A stretch of DNA of 64,000 nucleotides from Dendrolimus kikuchii. Lineage: Eukaryota > Arthropoda > Insecta > Lepidoptera > Lasiocampidae. The stretch's first letter is position 1. Every line of letters starts with the position of its first letter. A model generated the notes under the pieces. The model saw only the letters and a program-made list of their open reading frames with translations. It did no database searches and was not told the origin of the DNA. Position numbers and translations under genes: made by a program. The stretch covers positions 16,182,001 through 16,246,000 of the forward strand of contig CM034411.1 of NCBI GenBank assembly GCA_019925095.2, written 5' to 3'. This document shows, piece after piece, positions 1 to 10,435 of this stretch.

Positions 1-58
1 TACGACTGCTAGTAAAATGAGGTGACCGAGGCCGATCACATCCGATTCTTAACGAACA

Positions 59-300
59 CTAGCTGTGCCCGCGACGTCGTCCGCATGGAATTTGTTTTCA
101 AAACCCCCCGATTTTGAAACATTCTTCATTGGTGCTCCGCTCCTATTGGTCTTAGCGTCATGATATAAGTATATAGCTTATAGCCTTCCTCGACGAATGG
201 GGTATCTAACGCTGTAAGAATTTTTCAAATCGAACCAGTAGTTCCTGAGTTTAGCGCGTTCAAACAAACAAACTCTTTAGCTTTATATATTAGCATAAGA
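59..300 (-). mobile_element. Hel-1 non-autonomous Helitron, complete
   Basis: Read on the minus strand it starts with TC (after an A) and ends in CTAG (before a T), the A|T insertion and terminal bases of Helitrons. A GC-rich hairpin tip (cgcgacgtcgtccgcg region) lies just inside the CTAG end. The body matches the other Hel-1 copies here (2423, 35238, 49066, 52155), including the shared block 'cctattggtcttagcg'. No coding capacity. Assignment to the Lep1-type lepidopteran Helitrons comes from family knowledge; the termini are seen directly. Confidence 0.8.
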
Positions 301-490
301 TAAGATTACCGAACTAAAAGTTTTATATGGGACAAATGAGGGAATGACGCTCATCGCCTCACCGGCCTCATCGCTTCAAATGTACTGCCGCGGTACAAAC
401 CATACAAATCTCCTCGCCTCATTTGAACTGATACATTGTACTAGTTCAGTACAAAATGTCATGTTACTCTTACAAACTAATTTTCAAATC

Positions 491-524
491 ATGTCCTACC
501 CAAAAATGTTTTTGGGTAGGACAT
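491..524. repeat. Perfect 16-bp hairpin containing the target-site duplication
   Basis: Arms 491-506 and 509-524 are exact reverse complements separated by 2 nt. The first 13 bases of the left arm (atgtcctacccaa) recur at 877-889 after the RT-A tail, so they are the target-site duplication of that insertion. The right arm is an extra inverted copy at the 5' junction. Confidence 0.85.
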
Positions 525-876
525 GTAGGACCCAAAGAGAGTTGGTCTGAAAGAGAGTGTCGGGGTGAAGGTAATGAAAGGAATGCTCCGGTGGTTCGGG
601 CATGTGGAAAGAATGCATGATGAAAGAATGACTAAACAGATATACAATGCAAAAGTGGATGGATGCAGAAGTCGTGGAAGGCCACGACACACCTTCCATG
701 ATCAAATTGATCGTGTACTAGCAGAAGGTGATTTCAGGGGCCTTAAGAACAGACGAGCTTGCATGACAAGAGTTATGAATGTCAATGAAGCAAGTGAAGT
801 GTGTAAGAATAAACCTAAATGGCGCTCCGTTATTTGTGCCTACCCCGCAAGGGAACTGGCGTGAAGTTATGTATGT
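525..876 (+). mobile_element. RT-A fragment (5'-truncated RTE-like non-LTR element)
   Basis: Defining copy of the commonest reverse-transcriptase tail in the window. Frame 565-864 encodes the segment downstream of the RT catalytic core, with MLRWFGHVERM, an RSRGRPRHTF basic stretch and ending YPARELA. The 3' end is gcgtgaagt followed by (TATG)n; short tandem-repeat tails are typical of RTE-clade elements. Flanking 13-bp direct repeats (491-503 and 877-889) mark an insertion of an already truncated copy. No catalytic domain remains, so it is a dead fragment. RTE clade is inferred from the tail and peptide style. Confidence 0.8.
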
Positions 877-889
877 ATGTCCTACCCAA

Positions 890-1395
890 TTCTATATCGT
901 GTAAAGCGAGTCAATTATCTCTCAAACTCAAAGTATTCTGAGTACACATAGAGAAAAGGCATATAAAATCAGATTATCAGCCTTTTGACGTCAAGAAATC
1001 TAAATGTTAAAGTTAAATAAATGAAGTAATCAATATTACTCGGAAGTACGTACATCGAAAGTTGTTTTAGGTCCGTAACGAGTCAACGTCGTGTTTACTT
1101 CCGGTCTCGTAAATAAATAATGATGTATCATCCTTTACGAGCTTTACTAATGGATTAAAAGCGTTGGAATGTTGCCATATGGATTTTACTTCACATGCTT
1201 AGTAAATTGTTTGATTTGTATCCAAAGAATATTTTTTTGTATTTCAGGGAGAAGCTTTATGTTATTGGTAGTTAATTAATGTTGTTTCAACTCTAGATAC
1301 ATACTGGCTGGGCTTGATCATGAATTGGGTTTGCCAGGGCCCCTTGTAGTGGTTAGGTTGTCCTGCACGAATGGCTCAGACGACGTCACGGCACC
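890..1395. other. Unassigned AT-rich DNA
   Basis: No convincing open frame, RNA gene or match to other repeats in the window. Low complexity only; nothing supports a gene. Confidence 0.5.
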
Positions 1396-1760
1396 CTGAC
1401 TTTCAGGCTGACACAGGTCCTCACGGGGCATGGTTTCTTCGGGTGGTACCTGTGTCGCCTCGGACGTGAGTTCACATCAGGGTGCCATTGTGACACGGGT
1501 AACGAGGACACGGCTCCGCACACACTCCAGGAGTGATCAACCTGGACGGAGATGATTTGACACCTCCTTTTTCTGCGAGAACGTCATGTTTGTGAAGGAG
1601 GAGGCGGAGCGGCGTGAGCGGACTTCCTTGCTCCACTCCCGCCCAAGGAGGACGCGCTAGCGCCGGAGGACGGATATCGACCTTCCGCCGCCGTAAGCGG
1701 GTGGCGCGGGTGAGACCCCTTGGGGTATAGGGGTTCTCACTCACCTGCACATGCCATCGA
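1396..1760 (+). pseudogene. R1-clade non-LTR reverse transcriptase, C-terminal relic
   Basis: Frame from 1399 reads TFRLTQVLTGHGFFGWYL, then a degenerate zinc knuckle (CHC...EDTAPHTLQE) and a stop at 1534. This is the RNase H-side tail plus CCHC knuckle of R1/TRAS-type elements, where the knuckle is normally followed by 'DTAQHTLE'. A later frame gives FCENVMFVKEEAERRER and an arginine-rich end, also typical of that C-terminus, interrupted by a stop. One cytosine of the knuckle codons appears lost, and frames shift at least twice. Sequence to about 1950 is probably its 3' UTR. Confidence 0.75.
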
Positions 1761-1984
1761 GATAAGAGCGACGGCTGCTAATAAACTATCCAAGGCCCTG
1801 GTATAAAGGCAAAGGACCGAACACCGACGGCTTTTAGTGGATATGGCAATAGCATTCCTTCGGGGGTCCTAGAGCAACCCCAACGTGGCGAATTCCATTG
1901 ATCCCACTGCGTTTCCTCGCGGTGGTAAAGCCTCAATCGATTATCCCCTCGTTAAAACAAATAAACTAGGAATGGGTTGAACAA

Positions 1985-2213
1985 CATTCGGGAAGCTTCA
2001 TCAAGTCGCCGATTGTTCCGCAGTGCTTGAAGATGAAAGTCCTCGAGCAGTCCGTCTTCTCCGCTCTAATATATGGGGCTAATACTTGGACACTGAGGGC
2101 AAGATTGGTCCATAAATTCCAGGTCCCTCAGCATCATCATCAGTCATGCTCGAAGTCTCTCTTACAATCAGAAAATGGTATATCCGTAAGAAAACCAAAG
2201 TAACTGACATAGC
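1985..2213 (+). pseudogene. RT-C fragment (non-LTR reverse transcriptase tail)
   Basis: Translated pieces read QCLKMKVLEQSVFSALIYGA, LVHKFQV, MLEVSL and IRKKTKVTDIA, with frameshifts between them. The same peptide order recurs in the relics at 21745 and 33554. It matches the region after the RT palm in endonuclease/RT elements that end in 'WAGHV...GRPP'. It stops abruptly at a T-run before a B-like fragment. Confidence 0.65.
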
Positions 2214-2228
2214 TCTTTTTTTTTTCAA

Positions 2229-2322
2229 AAGCTGGCAAACAGGTAGTTTTACTACGTAATGGAAAGTGGTCACCATTGCCTACAGGCGTTTGCAACACCA
2301 GGGGCGCGTTGCCAGCCATTAT
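2229..2322 (-). repeat. Diverged B-related fragment
   Basis: Carries the B-family block around 'atggaaagtggtcaccat' and 'tttgcaacaccaggg' in the orientation opposite to the A-tail, but too diverged to align end to end. A 12-base G run follows at about 2342. Confidence 0.5.
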
Positions 2323-2422
2323 GATGGAATAAGATAGATATGGGGGGGGGGGTTATAAGCTAGAGATTCCTTTAACAGACTTGTGAAGGACCTCTATCTG
2401 ACTGTTACTTATATATGTATAA

Positions 2423-2655
2423 CTAGTTTCTGCCCGTGACATCGTCGCGTGGAATAGTTTTAAAAAAAACCCCCGATTTAGAAACATTCTTCATTGGTGC
2501 TCCGCTCCTATTGGTCTTAGCGTGATGATGTATAGCCTATAGCCTTCCTCGATAAGTGGGCTATCTAACACTGAAAGAAATTTTCAAATCAGACCAGCAG
2601 TTCCTGACATTAGCGCGTTCAAACAAACTCTTCAGCTTTATATATTAGTATAAGA
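2423..2655 (-). mobile_element. Hel-1 non-autonomous Helitron, complete
   Basis: Minus-strand TC start (2655) and CTAG end (2423) are both intact and flanked by A and T. The body is collinear with the first copy, with a short A-rich expansion near the 3' tip. Confidence 0.8.
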
Positions 2656-2905
2656 TAATTACTGTGTCTAATGCCTCGATCACACGTAACGAGTACAGTG
2701 GCGAGACAGTAAAATGATATTAGGCCGAGAGAGTTGGCGGGCGACCAGGAGTTTACACGTATTCTTCTTGTATGGCGAGTCAGTTTAGTTTTGATTCACT
2801 GCATCAAGAAGATTGATCGTAAGAAAAAAAATATATAAGGATTTTCAACCTGATTCTACCACAAATAATTGAAGAATTTAATATACGAAGAAAGTTTATA
2901 AAGTT

Positions 2906-3229
2906 TATCCGTGCAGGAACGGAGAAAGAATACAATTTCCTGCGGCCGGGCGGCCTGTCGTAAGAGGCGACTTAACAACCCACAACCAGGTGGTAGGGCA
3001 TTTGCCCGACTAGATGGCTACCACCCCTGGTCTAGAGGATGCCGCCATAACAACTTTGAGTTGTGTTCCGGCATTAGTCACCAGGTTCCAGACTCACTTA
3101 GAGAGCAGTAGCGCATTTGTAGCACCTTTGGTGTTGCAAATGTCCATAGGCGATGGTAACCGCTTTCCATCCAGTGGGCCGTCTGCCTGTCTGCTGAACT
3201 CCTGCAATAAAAAATAAATAAAAAAAAGA
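2906..3229 (+). mobile_element. B retroposon, near full length
   Basis: Reference copy of family B. It begins atccgtgcaggaacgg, carries a GC-rich block with 'cggccgggcggcctgtcg', and ends 'ctcctgcaataaaaaataaa'. The A-rich 3' end, together with target duplications at other copies (26036, 32618), supports retroposition, so it behaves like a SINE. I see no convincing pol III box pair. The ends also carry short inverted tgcagga/tcctgca motifs, which leaves a cut-and-paste origin open. Peptides predicted across it recur in all copies on both strands and are not genes. Confidence 0.75.
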
Positions 3230-3945
3230 CGACTTATTAAAATTTTCATATTTTTTTAAATTAGTTTTATAAAGTAATAAATGTAATAAGGTAATAAGTT
3301 AAACGAACCCGTAAATTAATTGGTCCGAAAATACGTATGATGTAAACATGTTTTATAATTAGTCAGATTAATGAGTCAGTAATTGGGAGCCGCTCTCCCC
3401 GGGACGAATGATTGCTTTTAATCCCTTTTTGAATATCTCGACAACTTTTATTTTTTTATTTGAATTTGTCCACGAATCAGATTAGGCAGCACTGCGCGAG
3501 TCATTTTAAGTACTTTTAGGCAATTTTAAAATTAGAACTTAGCGTTTGAAGATTTAAAAATGGTATAAATTTTGTTTAAAGTTTTTTATTACAACGATAA
3601 AAGCTTTTGTGCACTGTACGCTTTGATGATAAAAGCTTTTATGCACTTATTTATTTTATTTATTCTTTATTGTACACAAAATAGTGGCGATGTATAAAGG
3701 CAAGCTTAACCCTAAAAAGAGCTTTCTACCAGCAAACCTATGGGTCTAGCGAGAGGGGAAAACAAAAGGCAGGGTTGTGTACAACATTAAAATTATTATA
3801 TAAAAGTACTTATTGAAAATAAAATTTAGATTATAAACTACATACGACTTACATACACATATATCTATGCACTATCAGTGTTATTAATAAATGTTGATTA
3901 ATTTTTAAGCAATAATTTAAATAGTTATTTAAAGCAAATTGTATA
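3230..3945. other. AT-rich DNA with a possible non-LTR 3' end
   Basis: Mostly A/T-rich with no gene. The stretch about 3655-3790 (tttattgtacacaaaa ... accagcaaacctatgggtc) resembles the reverse complement of a CR1-type 3' end, but only one copy lies here, so this is tentative. Confidence 0.35.
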
Positions 3946-4509
3946 TGTAGGAATCGCATTTGTTATTATAAAATAACCATATGACGGAAGTAGTCAATAA
4001 CCGGATAGAGTATTCTTTCATGTAGTACTCGGAAGTCGTTCAAGCGGATGTTGGAAGTTAATACGGATGGCGGAAGTTGGTTTTATGAAGGAAGTGAAAC
4101 TTAAGTGGCGCCACAGCATTACCGGATGGTGTCACTGCGGCGCGTGCCTGTTACCTGTTAAATACGCGGTGTTCGGGCAGAGGAGGGGCAGTCTTCAACC
4201 GACAGTCTACGAGTCTACAACCAAGTCTACGACGGACAGTCTACATTGGTAGTCTTGGACGAGGAGCACATAATACAATGTGGTCGATAATTACTGCTTG
4301 ATAATCGCAGTAGGGCAAATTGCTGCTAGACACCTGACAAGCGTGGATGCAACTCTTGGAGTTGTCCTAATATATCTGTGTATTATTGTGCAATATTTAA
4401 TATCGTAATTGTGATAATTCTAGTGTAATAAACTTTGATTATAATATTTCAGATTATTATTGTGTTATTCTCGGAGCGTCATTCGTTCGCTTCCGGCGTG
4501 AACCCGACA
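3946..4509 (+). mobile_element. LTR-K solo LTR, copy 1
   Basis: A 564-bp block starting TGTAGGAATCG and ending GAACCCGACA (TG...CA), nearly identical to 42917-43488 in a different context. AATAAA at 4427-4432 precedes the 3' part, as expected of an LTR poly(A) signal. Flanks are tata and tatt, close to the perfect 4-bp tata/tata duplication of copy 2. No primer-binding site or gag-pol follows, so it is a solo LTR. A 61-codon frame inside is incidental. The superfamily cannot be told from an LTR alone. Confidence 0.65.
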
Positions 4510-5235
4510 TATTCATAAACACTATTTAGACTTAATAACCTGTTTAAGGTTACTTAAATAACTGTCAGATTCAACAAGCTCACTCCACTGGTTAAGTGTC
4601 TTAAGCAACAAAATGGCGGACAAAACTATTGTTGTATTTGCTGCTGGTGTTTGATTTTGTGAAGCTTGAGAGAAAAAATGGAATCTTTCGATTTCGGTAA
4701 TGATTTACACATTATTGAGGAAGGTGTATTAGATATATATATGAATTTAGGCGCCCTCGTGCTAAGGTTTATAAATATAGGTTCGACCCTATGATGCAGT
4801 ATGTCAGAGTAGAATTTACAAAAATACAGGTTTATAAGGATAAAATGATGAAAATTTAACAATTGATCTAGTGTAAAATGACATTAGCCTTCTTGTTTTC
4901 AATTATTAGATTAATTTTAATTAGTAGTGCCAATAAAGTCTGCGAAAATAATAAATAAAAAAAAGGACATGAAAATATATTAGTCGCTTTGCATAATTCT
5001 ATCAAAATCATTTTGACAATCAATCATTTGAAACATTTTGACTTTTGATAAGTGATTGCTTGTACCACCCATATTCTACCAAAAAGTTGCTAGGGTAAAA
5101 AAGTTAAGTAGTATTTAGTTATGCAATGAATTTTTCTGTTTATGAATAAGAAAATTTTAAATACTGTTTAAGGCTAATCACTTGTTCAGTTAACTAATGT
5201 TTTGAACGTTAATTAACATTTTTTTTAATGAATTT
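4510..5235. other. Unassigned AT-rich DNA
   Basis: No repeat family shared with the window and no convincing gene. A 78-codon minus-strand frame at 4626-4862 has low-complexity composition and no recognisable domain. Confidence 0.45.
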
Positions 5236-5507
5236 TTTATCCGGGCAGGAACGGAGAAACAGCCAGGTGGTAGGGCATTTGTCCGACTGGATGACTACCA
5301 CCCCTGATCTAAAGCATGTCGCCATAAGAACCTTGAGTTGTGTTCCGGCATTAGTCACCAGGTTCCAGACTCACTTAAAAGAGCAGCAGCGCATTTGTAG
5401 CACCTTTGGTGTTGCAAATGTCCATAGGCGATGGTAACCGCTTTCCATTAAGTGGGCCGTCTGCCTGTCTGCTGAACTCCTGCAATAAAAAAAATAAAAA
5501 AAGAATA
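5236..5507 (+). mobile_element. B retroposon with internal deletion
   Basis: Starts 'atccgggcaggaacgg' and joins directly to 'cagccaggtggtaggg', losing the GC-rich block of about 65 bp. The 3' half and A-rich tail are intact. Confidence 0.75.
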
Positions 5508-5558
5508 ACGCTGTATATGTTTTAAAGCTTTTGTGTGTTGGTTCTCAGCATCAGGCAT

Positions 5559-5595
5559 AAAAAAACCAGTTGTAATTTATACAACTGGTTTTTTT
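5559..5595. repeat. Perfect 16-bp inverted repeat
   Basis: Arm 5559-5574 (aaaaaaaccagttgta) and arm 5580-5595 are exact reverse complements around a 5-nt loop. A stem ending in a T-run looks like a terminator, but in this eukaryotic repeat-rich setting it is more likely the fold-back remnant of a small element. Confidence 0.7.
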
Positions 5596-5689
5596 ATTTA
5601 TGAACTTTTTAAATAGCCCTCTCAAAGCTGTACTGGGGTTTCGCGATTTTAAGAGGGCGGACGGGTATAAACGCTGCACTTTGGCATAT

Positions 5690-6185
5690 TTGTAAAATGG
5701 ATTGGCGTGTCTGACACATCGCTAATCCGATATCCAGGAATTACTCGGATACATATAGTTCCTATTACCACGTGCTAACGGTGAAGGTTTTTTTAAATGT
5801 TTGCTTATGGGGTCCACTTGATGGCAAGTGGCTACCGTCGCCCATGGGTATCTGCAACACTAAGGGTGCCGATGCGTTGCCTACCTCGTTGAGACTTTAA
5901 AAATCCTTTTGCGCCCTTTTTGAAGAGCCCCCCATATTGTAGCGCTCTGAGAAAACCGCGGGAGGGAGCTCCTTCCACAGCTTGCTCTCGTATGGCATAA
6001 AGGAGCGCCACGTACAGTGGATAACTTCCAGGTGTCAAGGAAGTATGGATGAACTCCCAGTCGCCGGCGGGCAGTGCAGTAATAAAACATCAAACGCATC
6101 GAGATAATCGACGTGTCGAACTCGCCAATCCGCATTGGCTAAGCGTGGCAAGTGTACCGCTGTTAGCACTGCACAATTCACTTTA
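5690..6185 (+). mobile_element. SINE body fragment interrupted by a B-like element
   Basis: The left part ends 'gtgctaacggtgaagg'. The right part resumes near 6078 with 'aaacatcaaacgcatcgaga' and 'cgccaatccgcattgg'. The same order, uninterrupted, occurs at 40135-40235 and in the body of SINE-O at 32405, so the DNA between (about 5805-6065, starting 'ccacttgatggcaagtgg') is an insertion. That insert begins with a B-like module but continues into unrelated sequence not seen elsewhere here. Confidence 0.55.
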
Positions 6186-6240
6186 CACAGGGATTAAAAT
6201 CTCCAACACTCGCAATTAGATATGCAAACGTAAACACTTT

Positions 6241-6600
6241 TTAGTTTTTTTTTTGAGCTGGACCCAGCTGAATAGCCGCAGATGGCTGTTTCAGCGATAC
6301 CGGACTTTGGGGGCTTCCCGACTCCGTGGGAGTGGAGGCGTTCAGCCCGGAAGCAGCGCGCTCGAGGAGGCACCTCCTGTGAGGTTCGACCTCGGCTCGA
6401 CCGCTGCGGGGGATTGATTCTATATTGAGATTTAGCCGTAAAAGGCTGAATGAGCTAAGCCAACAGGCTGAAATGATTATTTGGGGACCAATTACCGACT
6501 CCGCCGGCGGAGCCGATCCTAGTCTAACATTACTACCGCTTCGCAACGTGTTATGGCTGGAGGAGAAGCGGCGGAAGAAACTCTCCAGCCTAACTTTTCA
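6241..6600. other. CpG-rich block ending in a conserved 3'-element hairpin domain
   Basis: Markedly richer in GC than its surroundings, with no coherent gene. The end (6525-6585: 'ccgcttcgcaacgtgtta', then 'gaagcggcggaagaaactc') matches, in reverse orientation, the 3' domain of the Penelope-like copies (34325, 50165) and of the non-LTR tails at 57545 and 63050. The block is probably the 3' end of a retroelement. Confidence 0.4.
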
Positions 6601-7459
6601 GTGATAAAATTCAATAAAATAAGAGAATACACATTACAGAAACCATACCGCGATTCAAAACGACGGTGGCGCCATCTCTTGATAAATCTAGCAAACTAAA
6701 CTCCATATACATTGATATAACTGGACTTGAATATTGATTAATAAATACAATTTAGACAACCGCCTTCCCAGCAGCGGAACGTTTGTGGCCTGTTGTTATC
6801 AATTATATTAAATTGATGTTTTCCAGCAGAAATAATTTCGACCAAAAACCACTGTAATGAACTGCCATAGAAGAAATCTCCTCTTCATCAAGTATATGAA
6901 GTAGGTGGCTTCCCTTGAGCCCTAATCACGCAAAACATAATGTAGGCCAATCTGTTAGACCAGTAGCGCAGTATAAAAAATGTACAGTAAACCCTCGTCT
7001 TACTCGTTCATTAGAAATCTAGCGTCGTCTAGATTCTGGATTTTTTTTACGTTGATAAATTGATGACTCTAAATGCATAATAAAAAAGATTATGTGCAGT
7101 TCATATGCAGTGGAAGTGAAACTTCAGTGAATATATTCACAGACAATATATTGTTATATAGTATGTATGTATGTGTAAGTATGTATGTTGTATAGTAAAG
7201 GTCCGTCCAATGCGAAAGTGTATTTTTTTTTACATCATACTGCTTGGAACTGACAGTTTGCATATAGACAATATTCACAAAATATCAAATTGCATATAGT
7301 ATTTACCTATAAATAATTAATGCATTTGTCATCTTTCTTTATTATAAAGCTACAGTATTAGTGCAAGTAGTTGATGGTAATCCAAATAAATAAAGACAGC
7401 GGCGTAGTGATGGCGTGGTGGACGGTCGCGAGTCCGTCTACATAAGTGCTTATATTGAA
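6601..7459. other. Unassigned DNA with a short TATG microsatellite
   Basis: No gene seen. A (TATG)-like run near 7160-7195 resembles the RT-A tail but lacks adjoining RT-A sequence. The motif around 'gtggaagtgaaacttca' (about 7110) recurs imperfectly near 56205. Confidence 0.4.
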
Positions 7460-8121
7460 CTAGCTTCTGCCCGCGACTTCGTCCACGTGGAATAGTTACT
7501 TTGGGCTAACGCTAACTTTAACCCGCGACTTTGTTTACGTAGAAGGTGAAAATATTTTTAAATCTCAATGACTGCCCGCCGGTCTTGCTCATCATAAATG
7601 CGCGCGCAGTACTTGATCATTGTTTTGCTGCGTTATTGGTAAATGGCAATTTTGTTTTAAATTAAATACTTGTGATGAGTAACGTATTGATTTGGATAAG
7701 AATTAATATGATGTTTATAAAAAAAACCTTCGCAGGTAATGCATTGTTTTAGAACAAATTTAGTTAGCATAAAAAAGGTTATAGTAGGCCAACCTTAGAA
7801 GATAGACATATGCTGTCGCGGACTTTTTTTTAGAACTTTTAAAGAGGAACAATTCTGTCACACATGATTTTTGCGAAACTTTAACCGTTTACGCAGCGCA
7901 CTCAGCGGAAGCTCTCAAAAAGGAAAAAAAACCCCGATTTTGAAACATTCTTCATTGGTGCTCCTCTCCTATTGGTCTTAGCGTGATGATATATAGCCTA
8001 TGGCCTTCCTCGATAAATGGGCTATCTAACACTGAAAGAATTTTTCAAATCATACCAGTTGTTCCTGAGTTTAGCGCGTTCAAGCAAACAAACAATCTTC
8101 AGCTTTATATATTGGTATAGA
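7460..8121 (-). mobile_element. Hel-1 Helitron with about 420 bp of extra internal sequence
   Basis: Both ends are intact: TC at 8120-8121 on the minus strand and CTAG at 7460, between A and T. The usual Hel-1 body is split after the 3' tip by about 7504-7925, unlike the other copies. The extra DNA shows no gene. It may be captured host sequence, which Helitrons are known to pick up, or a later insertion. Confidence 0.7.
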
Positions 8122-8486
8122 TGAGTTTTAAACGACATAATATTCTGACGGTTTTACGACGAATGCGAGTGCTTGCTTCTCATCCCACAGTCCCGTCCGC
8201 ACATGTTGAGTCCGACGTAAAAGCAGTGTGCTTACTGACATAATATTTATGTACTGTGGTCATCTTGCCGGTGGTGGTCTTGCAAAAAGTGGTTCGGCCA
8301 TATTGCGGACGATCAATCACTGTGCCCATTGCGAGCTCCTTGCCCGGGAAATTAGTTTCCCCATGATGTAATATTGTTAATTAACTTTCAGAATATTAAC
8401 ACAGTATATTGGAGAAATTTCTGGAAGTGTATATAATTTGTTTAATATTAAATACATCGGAGCACCTTCTATTCGTTATTTCGTTA
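8122..8486. other. Unassigned DNA
   Basis: Mixed composition, no gene and no match to other sequence in the window. Confidence 0.45.
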
Positions 8487-8930
8487 TCTATACTAATATA
8501 TAAAGCTGAAGAGTTTGTTTGTTTGTTTGCTTGAACGCGCTAATCTCAGGAACTACTGGTGCGCGCAACTCATCGCGCATATAATATATATTTGTGGTAC
8601 ACGCTGATGGTGGTGGGTCTAGGATACCCAGGTCGATGTATTCGTAGAAGTTAAAACACTGTTCGTTGGTGAAAACTTGTAATAATATTACTTTACATAC
8701 GAAAGTGTCTGCCTTCAGCTCGGAAGAGGAACAAAAATGCAACCACAATGTTGCTAGTAAAAATTATTTTAGGTTGGTCTTGCCAACAACTGGTCTGATT
8801 AGAAAAATTCTTTGAGTTTTAGATAGCCCATTTATCGAGGAAGGCTATAGGCTATATATCATCACGCTAAGACCAATAGGAGCGGAGCACCAATGAAGAA
8901 TGTTTCAACATCAGGGGTTTTTTTAACTTA
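8487..8930 (+). mobile_element. Hel-1 Helitron, interrupted and 3'-truncated
   Basis: The TC start after A is present and the body runs to 'gaactactgg', then about 230 bp of unrelated DNA, then resumes 'aactggtctgatt'. An actgg repeat at both junctions hints at a duplicated target. The CTAG end is missing; the copy fades after 'caatgaagaatgtttcaac'. Confidence 0.65.
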
Positions 8931-9240
8931 TTTTATTTTACAAACTTTTATTTAACTTGCAATGGATGTATGTATGTAAGTTCGGGTGGAATCTTGCAAG
9001 TTAAATTTGACCAACTTCCCGGTTTCCGATTGAGCTGAAATTTTGCACGCATATGTATATCGCGTGACAATGCAATAATATGATACCATGGCGCTGATCT
9101 GTTGATGGAGTCGGAAGGTGGCCATAGGAACTCGTGCACTAAACAAGATAGACCCGTCGTGTTTGGGCTCGTTTTACTTTTCTTGACTAGCACTCTGCTG
9201 CTACGTGGTATCCAGGATCTCAAAAGCTTGTATTTAAAAA
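8931..9240. other. Unassigned DNA between Helitron and G arm
   Basis: Includes a short (TATG) run at 8968 and a non-repetitive stretch. Two overlapping minus-strand frames here have no recognisable domain and no second copy in the window. Confidence 0.4.
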
Positions 9241-9342
9241 CCTTTTTTTTATTGATTTAATGTATTTTTTATGCATAATTTTTAAAAAATATTAGCATCC
9301 GTCGTTTCTTCTCAATATAAACTATAAGTGTGCGAATCTCTT
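9241..9342. repeat. G element, left part (split by B/U insertion)
   Basis: Matches 52557-52640 ('tattttttatgcataat', 'actataagtgtgcgaa'). The rest of the same arm ('ccgcgtaattttcgtaaaag') resumes at about 10369. The intervening kilobase (B, U and a B tail) was therefore inserted into G. Confidence 0.65.
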
Positions 9343-9874
9343 ATCCGTGCAGGAACGAAGAAAGAATACAATTTCCTGCGTTGGGGCGGCCTGCCGTAAG
9401 AGGCGACTAAACAACCTGTAGTGGAACACTTACAAGCCAATAGATGGCGCTGTGCAACAATTGATGTCACAAACGTTTCCCGAAACATACAAAGAATATA
9501 TACAAAATTTCAACTATAACAGACGGGCCTAGGCCTGCGAGGAACAACATTAGCCTCGCTAGAAGAATTTCCTTTAAGACGGAGGAGCATTCCACCTCGC
9601 TCCTCCATCCGTATACGGGTCACCCCCTTCAAACCCACAGCCAGGTGGTAGGGCATTTGCCCAGCTGGATGGCTACCACCCCTGGTCTAAAGTATGTCGC
9701 CATAACAACCTTGAGTTGTGTTCCGGCATTAGTGACCAGGGTCCAGTCTCCCTTAAGAGAGCAGAAGCGCATTTGTAGCAACTTTGGAGTTGCAAATGTC
9801 CATAGGCGATGGTAACCGCTTTCCACTAAGTGAGCCGTCTGCCTGTCTGCTGAACTCCTGCAATAAAAAAAAGG
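9343..9874 (+). mobile_element. B retroposon, long form with 219-bp internal segment
   Basis: The start and tail match other B copies, but after 'actaaacaac' it carries 219 bp (9416-9634) absent from all other copies, which join 'aacaac' directly to 'ccacagcc'. On the minus strand the extra segment begins GT and ends CCACTACAG, compatible with intron boundaries. A 4-bp GGTT microhomology at the ends allows simple deletion instead. It is either the ancestral long version or a unique insertion. Confidence 0.7.
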
Positions 9875-10296
9875 CATTAAGCTGACCATTCAACGATTTC
9901 AAAAACAAGTGGGCGGCGTGTTACTACGAAAGGATGTCGAATTTACAAATGGATGAGCGTCGGTTAGTCGGGAAATGCGCCAGTCGTGTTCTGACTGCGA
10001 ACGAGGCGTTACCTAATGCACTTTCGGAGCGAATATCTTACAACGATTGCGCGATTTATGTGATAACGATTTTCTGTCCTACGGTTGGGTTTTTTTTTGT
10101 ATTCGGCTATACTTGTAAGAACTGTGAATTACGTGTGTGCACTTCTAATAAACTTTGTGTACAAATCCCCTACAAATTCGTAGCAATAATGATCTATCTC
10201 GAGCTCTTTTACTTACACAGAATTAAAGTGTCTATTTTGAATTGAAATATGATCGACGTAGTGGAGAAATGTAGTACAGTATAATAATAAAAAGCT
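9871..10296 (+). repeat. U unit, copy 1
   Basis: About 425 bp running from 'ggcattaagctgacc' to 'ataataataaaaagc', repeated in reverse at 20615-21042 with high similarity. Both copies start exactly at the A-tail of a B element. It holds a 103-codon frame (MSNLQMDERRLVGKCASR...). The other copy shares about 60 residues and then shifts frame, which argues against a constrained protein. No known domain is recognised. Confidence 0.7.
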
Positions 10297-10310
10297 CAGA
10301 CTAAAGACGG

Positions 10311-10363
10311 CTCACTTCCGTCTGCCTGTTTGCTGATCTCCTGCAATTAAAACAAAACAAAAA
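10311..10363 (+). mobile_element. B retroposon 3'-end fragment
   Basis: Only the last about 35 bp plus A-rich tail ('gctgatctcctgcaatt...'). It closes the B-U array in the same orientation as the upstream B copy. Confidence 0.65.
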
Positions 10364-10435
10364 ACTTCGTCCGCGTAATTTTCGTAAAAGCGGTACAAAT
10401 ATTTTGCTTAACGTATTAATATATAGATTCTATTC
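10364..10435. repeat. G element, right part
   Basis: Continues the G arm interrupted at 9342: 'cgtccgcgtaattttcg', then 'gtattaatatatag'. The arm matches 52660-52710 and, inverted, 52048-52150. Confidence 0.6.

Noticed and set aside
2911..3111. Short ORFs such as MQERRKNTISCGRAACRKRR as genes
   Set aside because: The same peptide, and the antisense SSADRQTAHLMESGYHRLW peptide, appear at every B copy; they are frames through a retroposon.
5559..5600. Rho-independent terminator
   Set aside because: The stem and T-run fit visually, but the setting is eukaryotic and no gene ends there.
9934..10245. Conserved small protein in the U unit
   Set aside because: The two copies agree at the start but one shifts frame midway, which argues against protein-level constraint.
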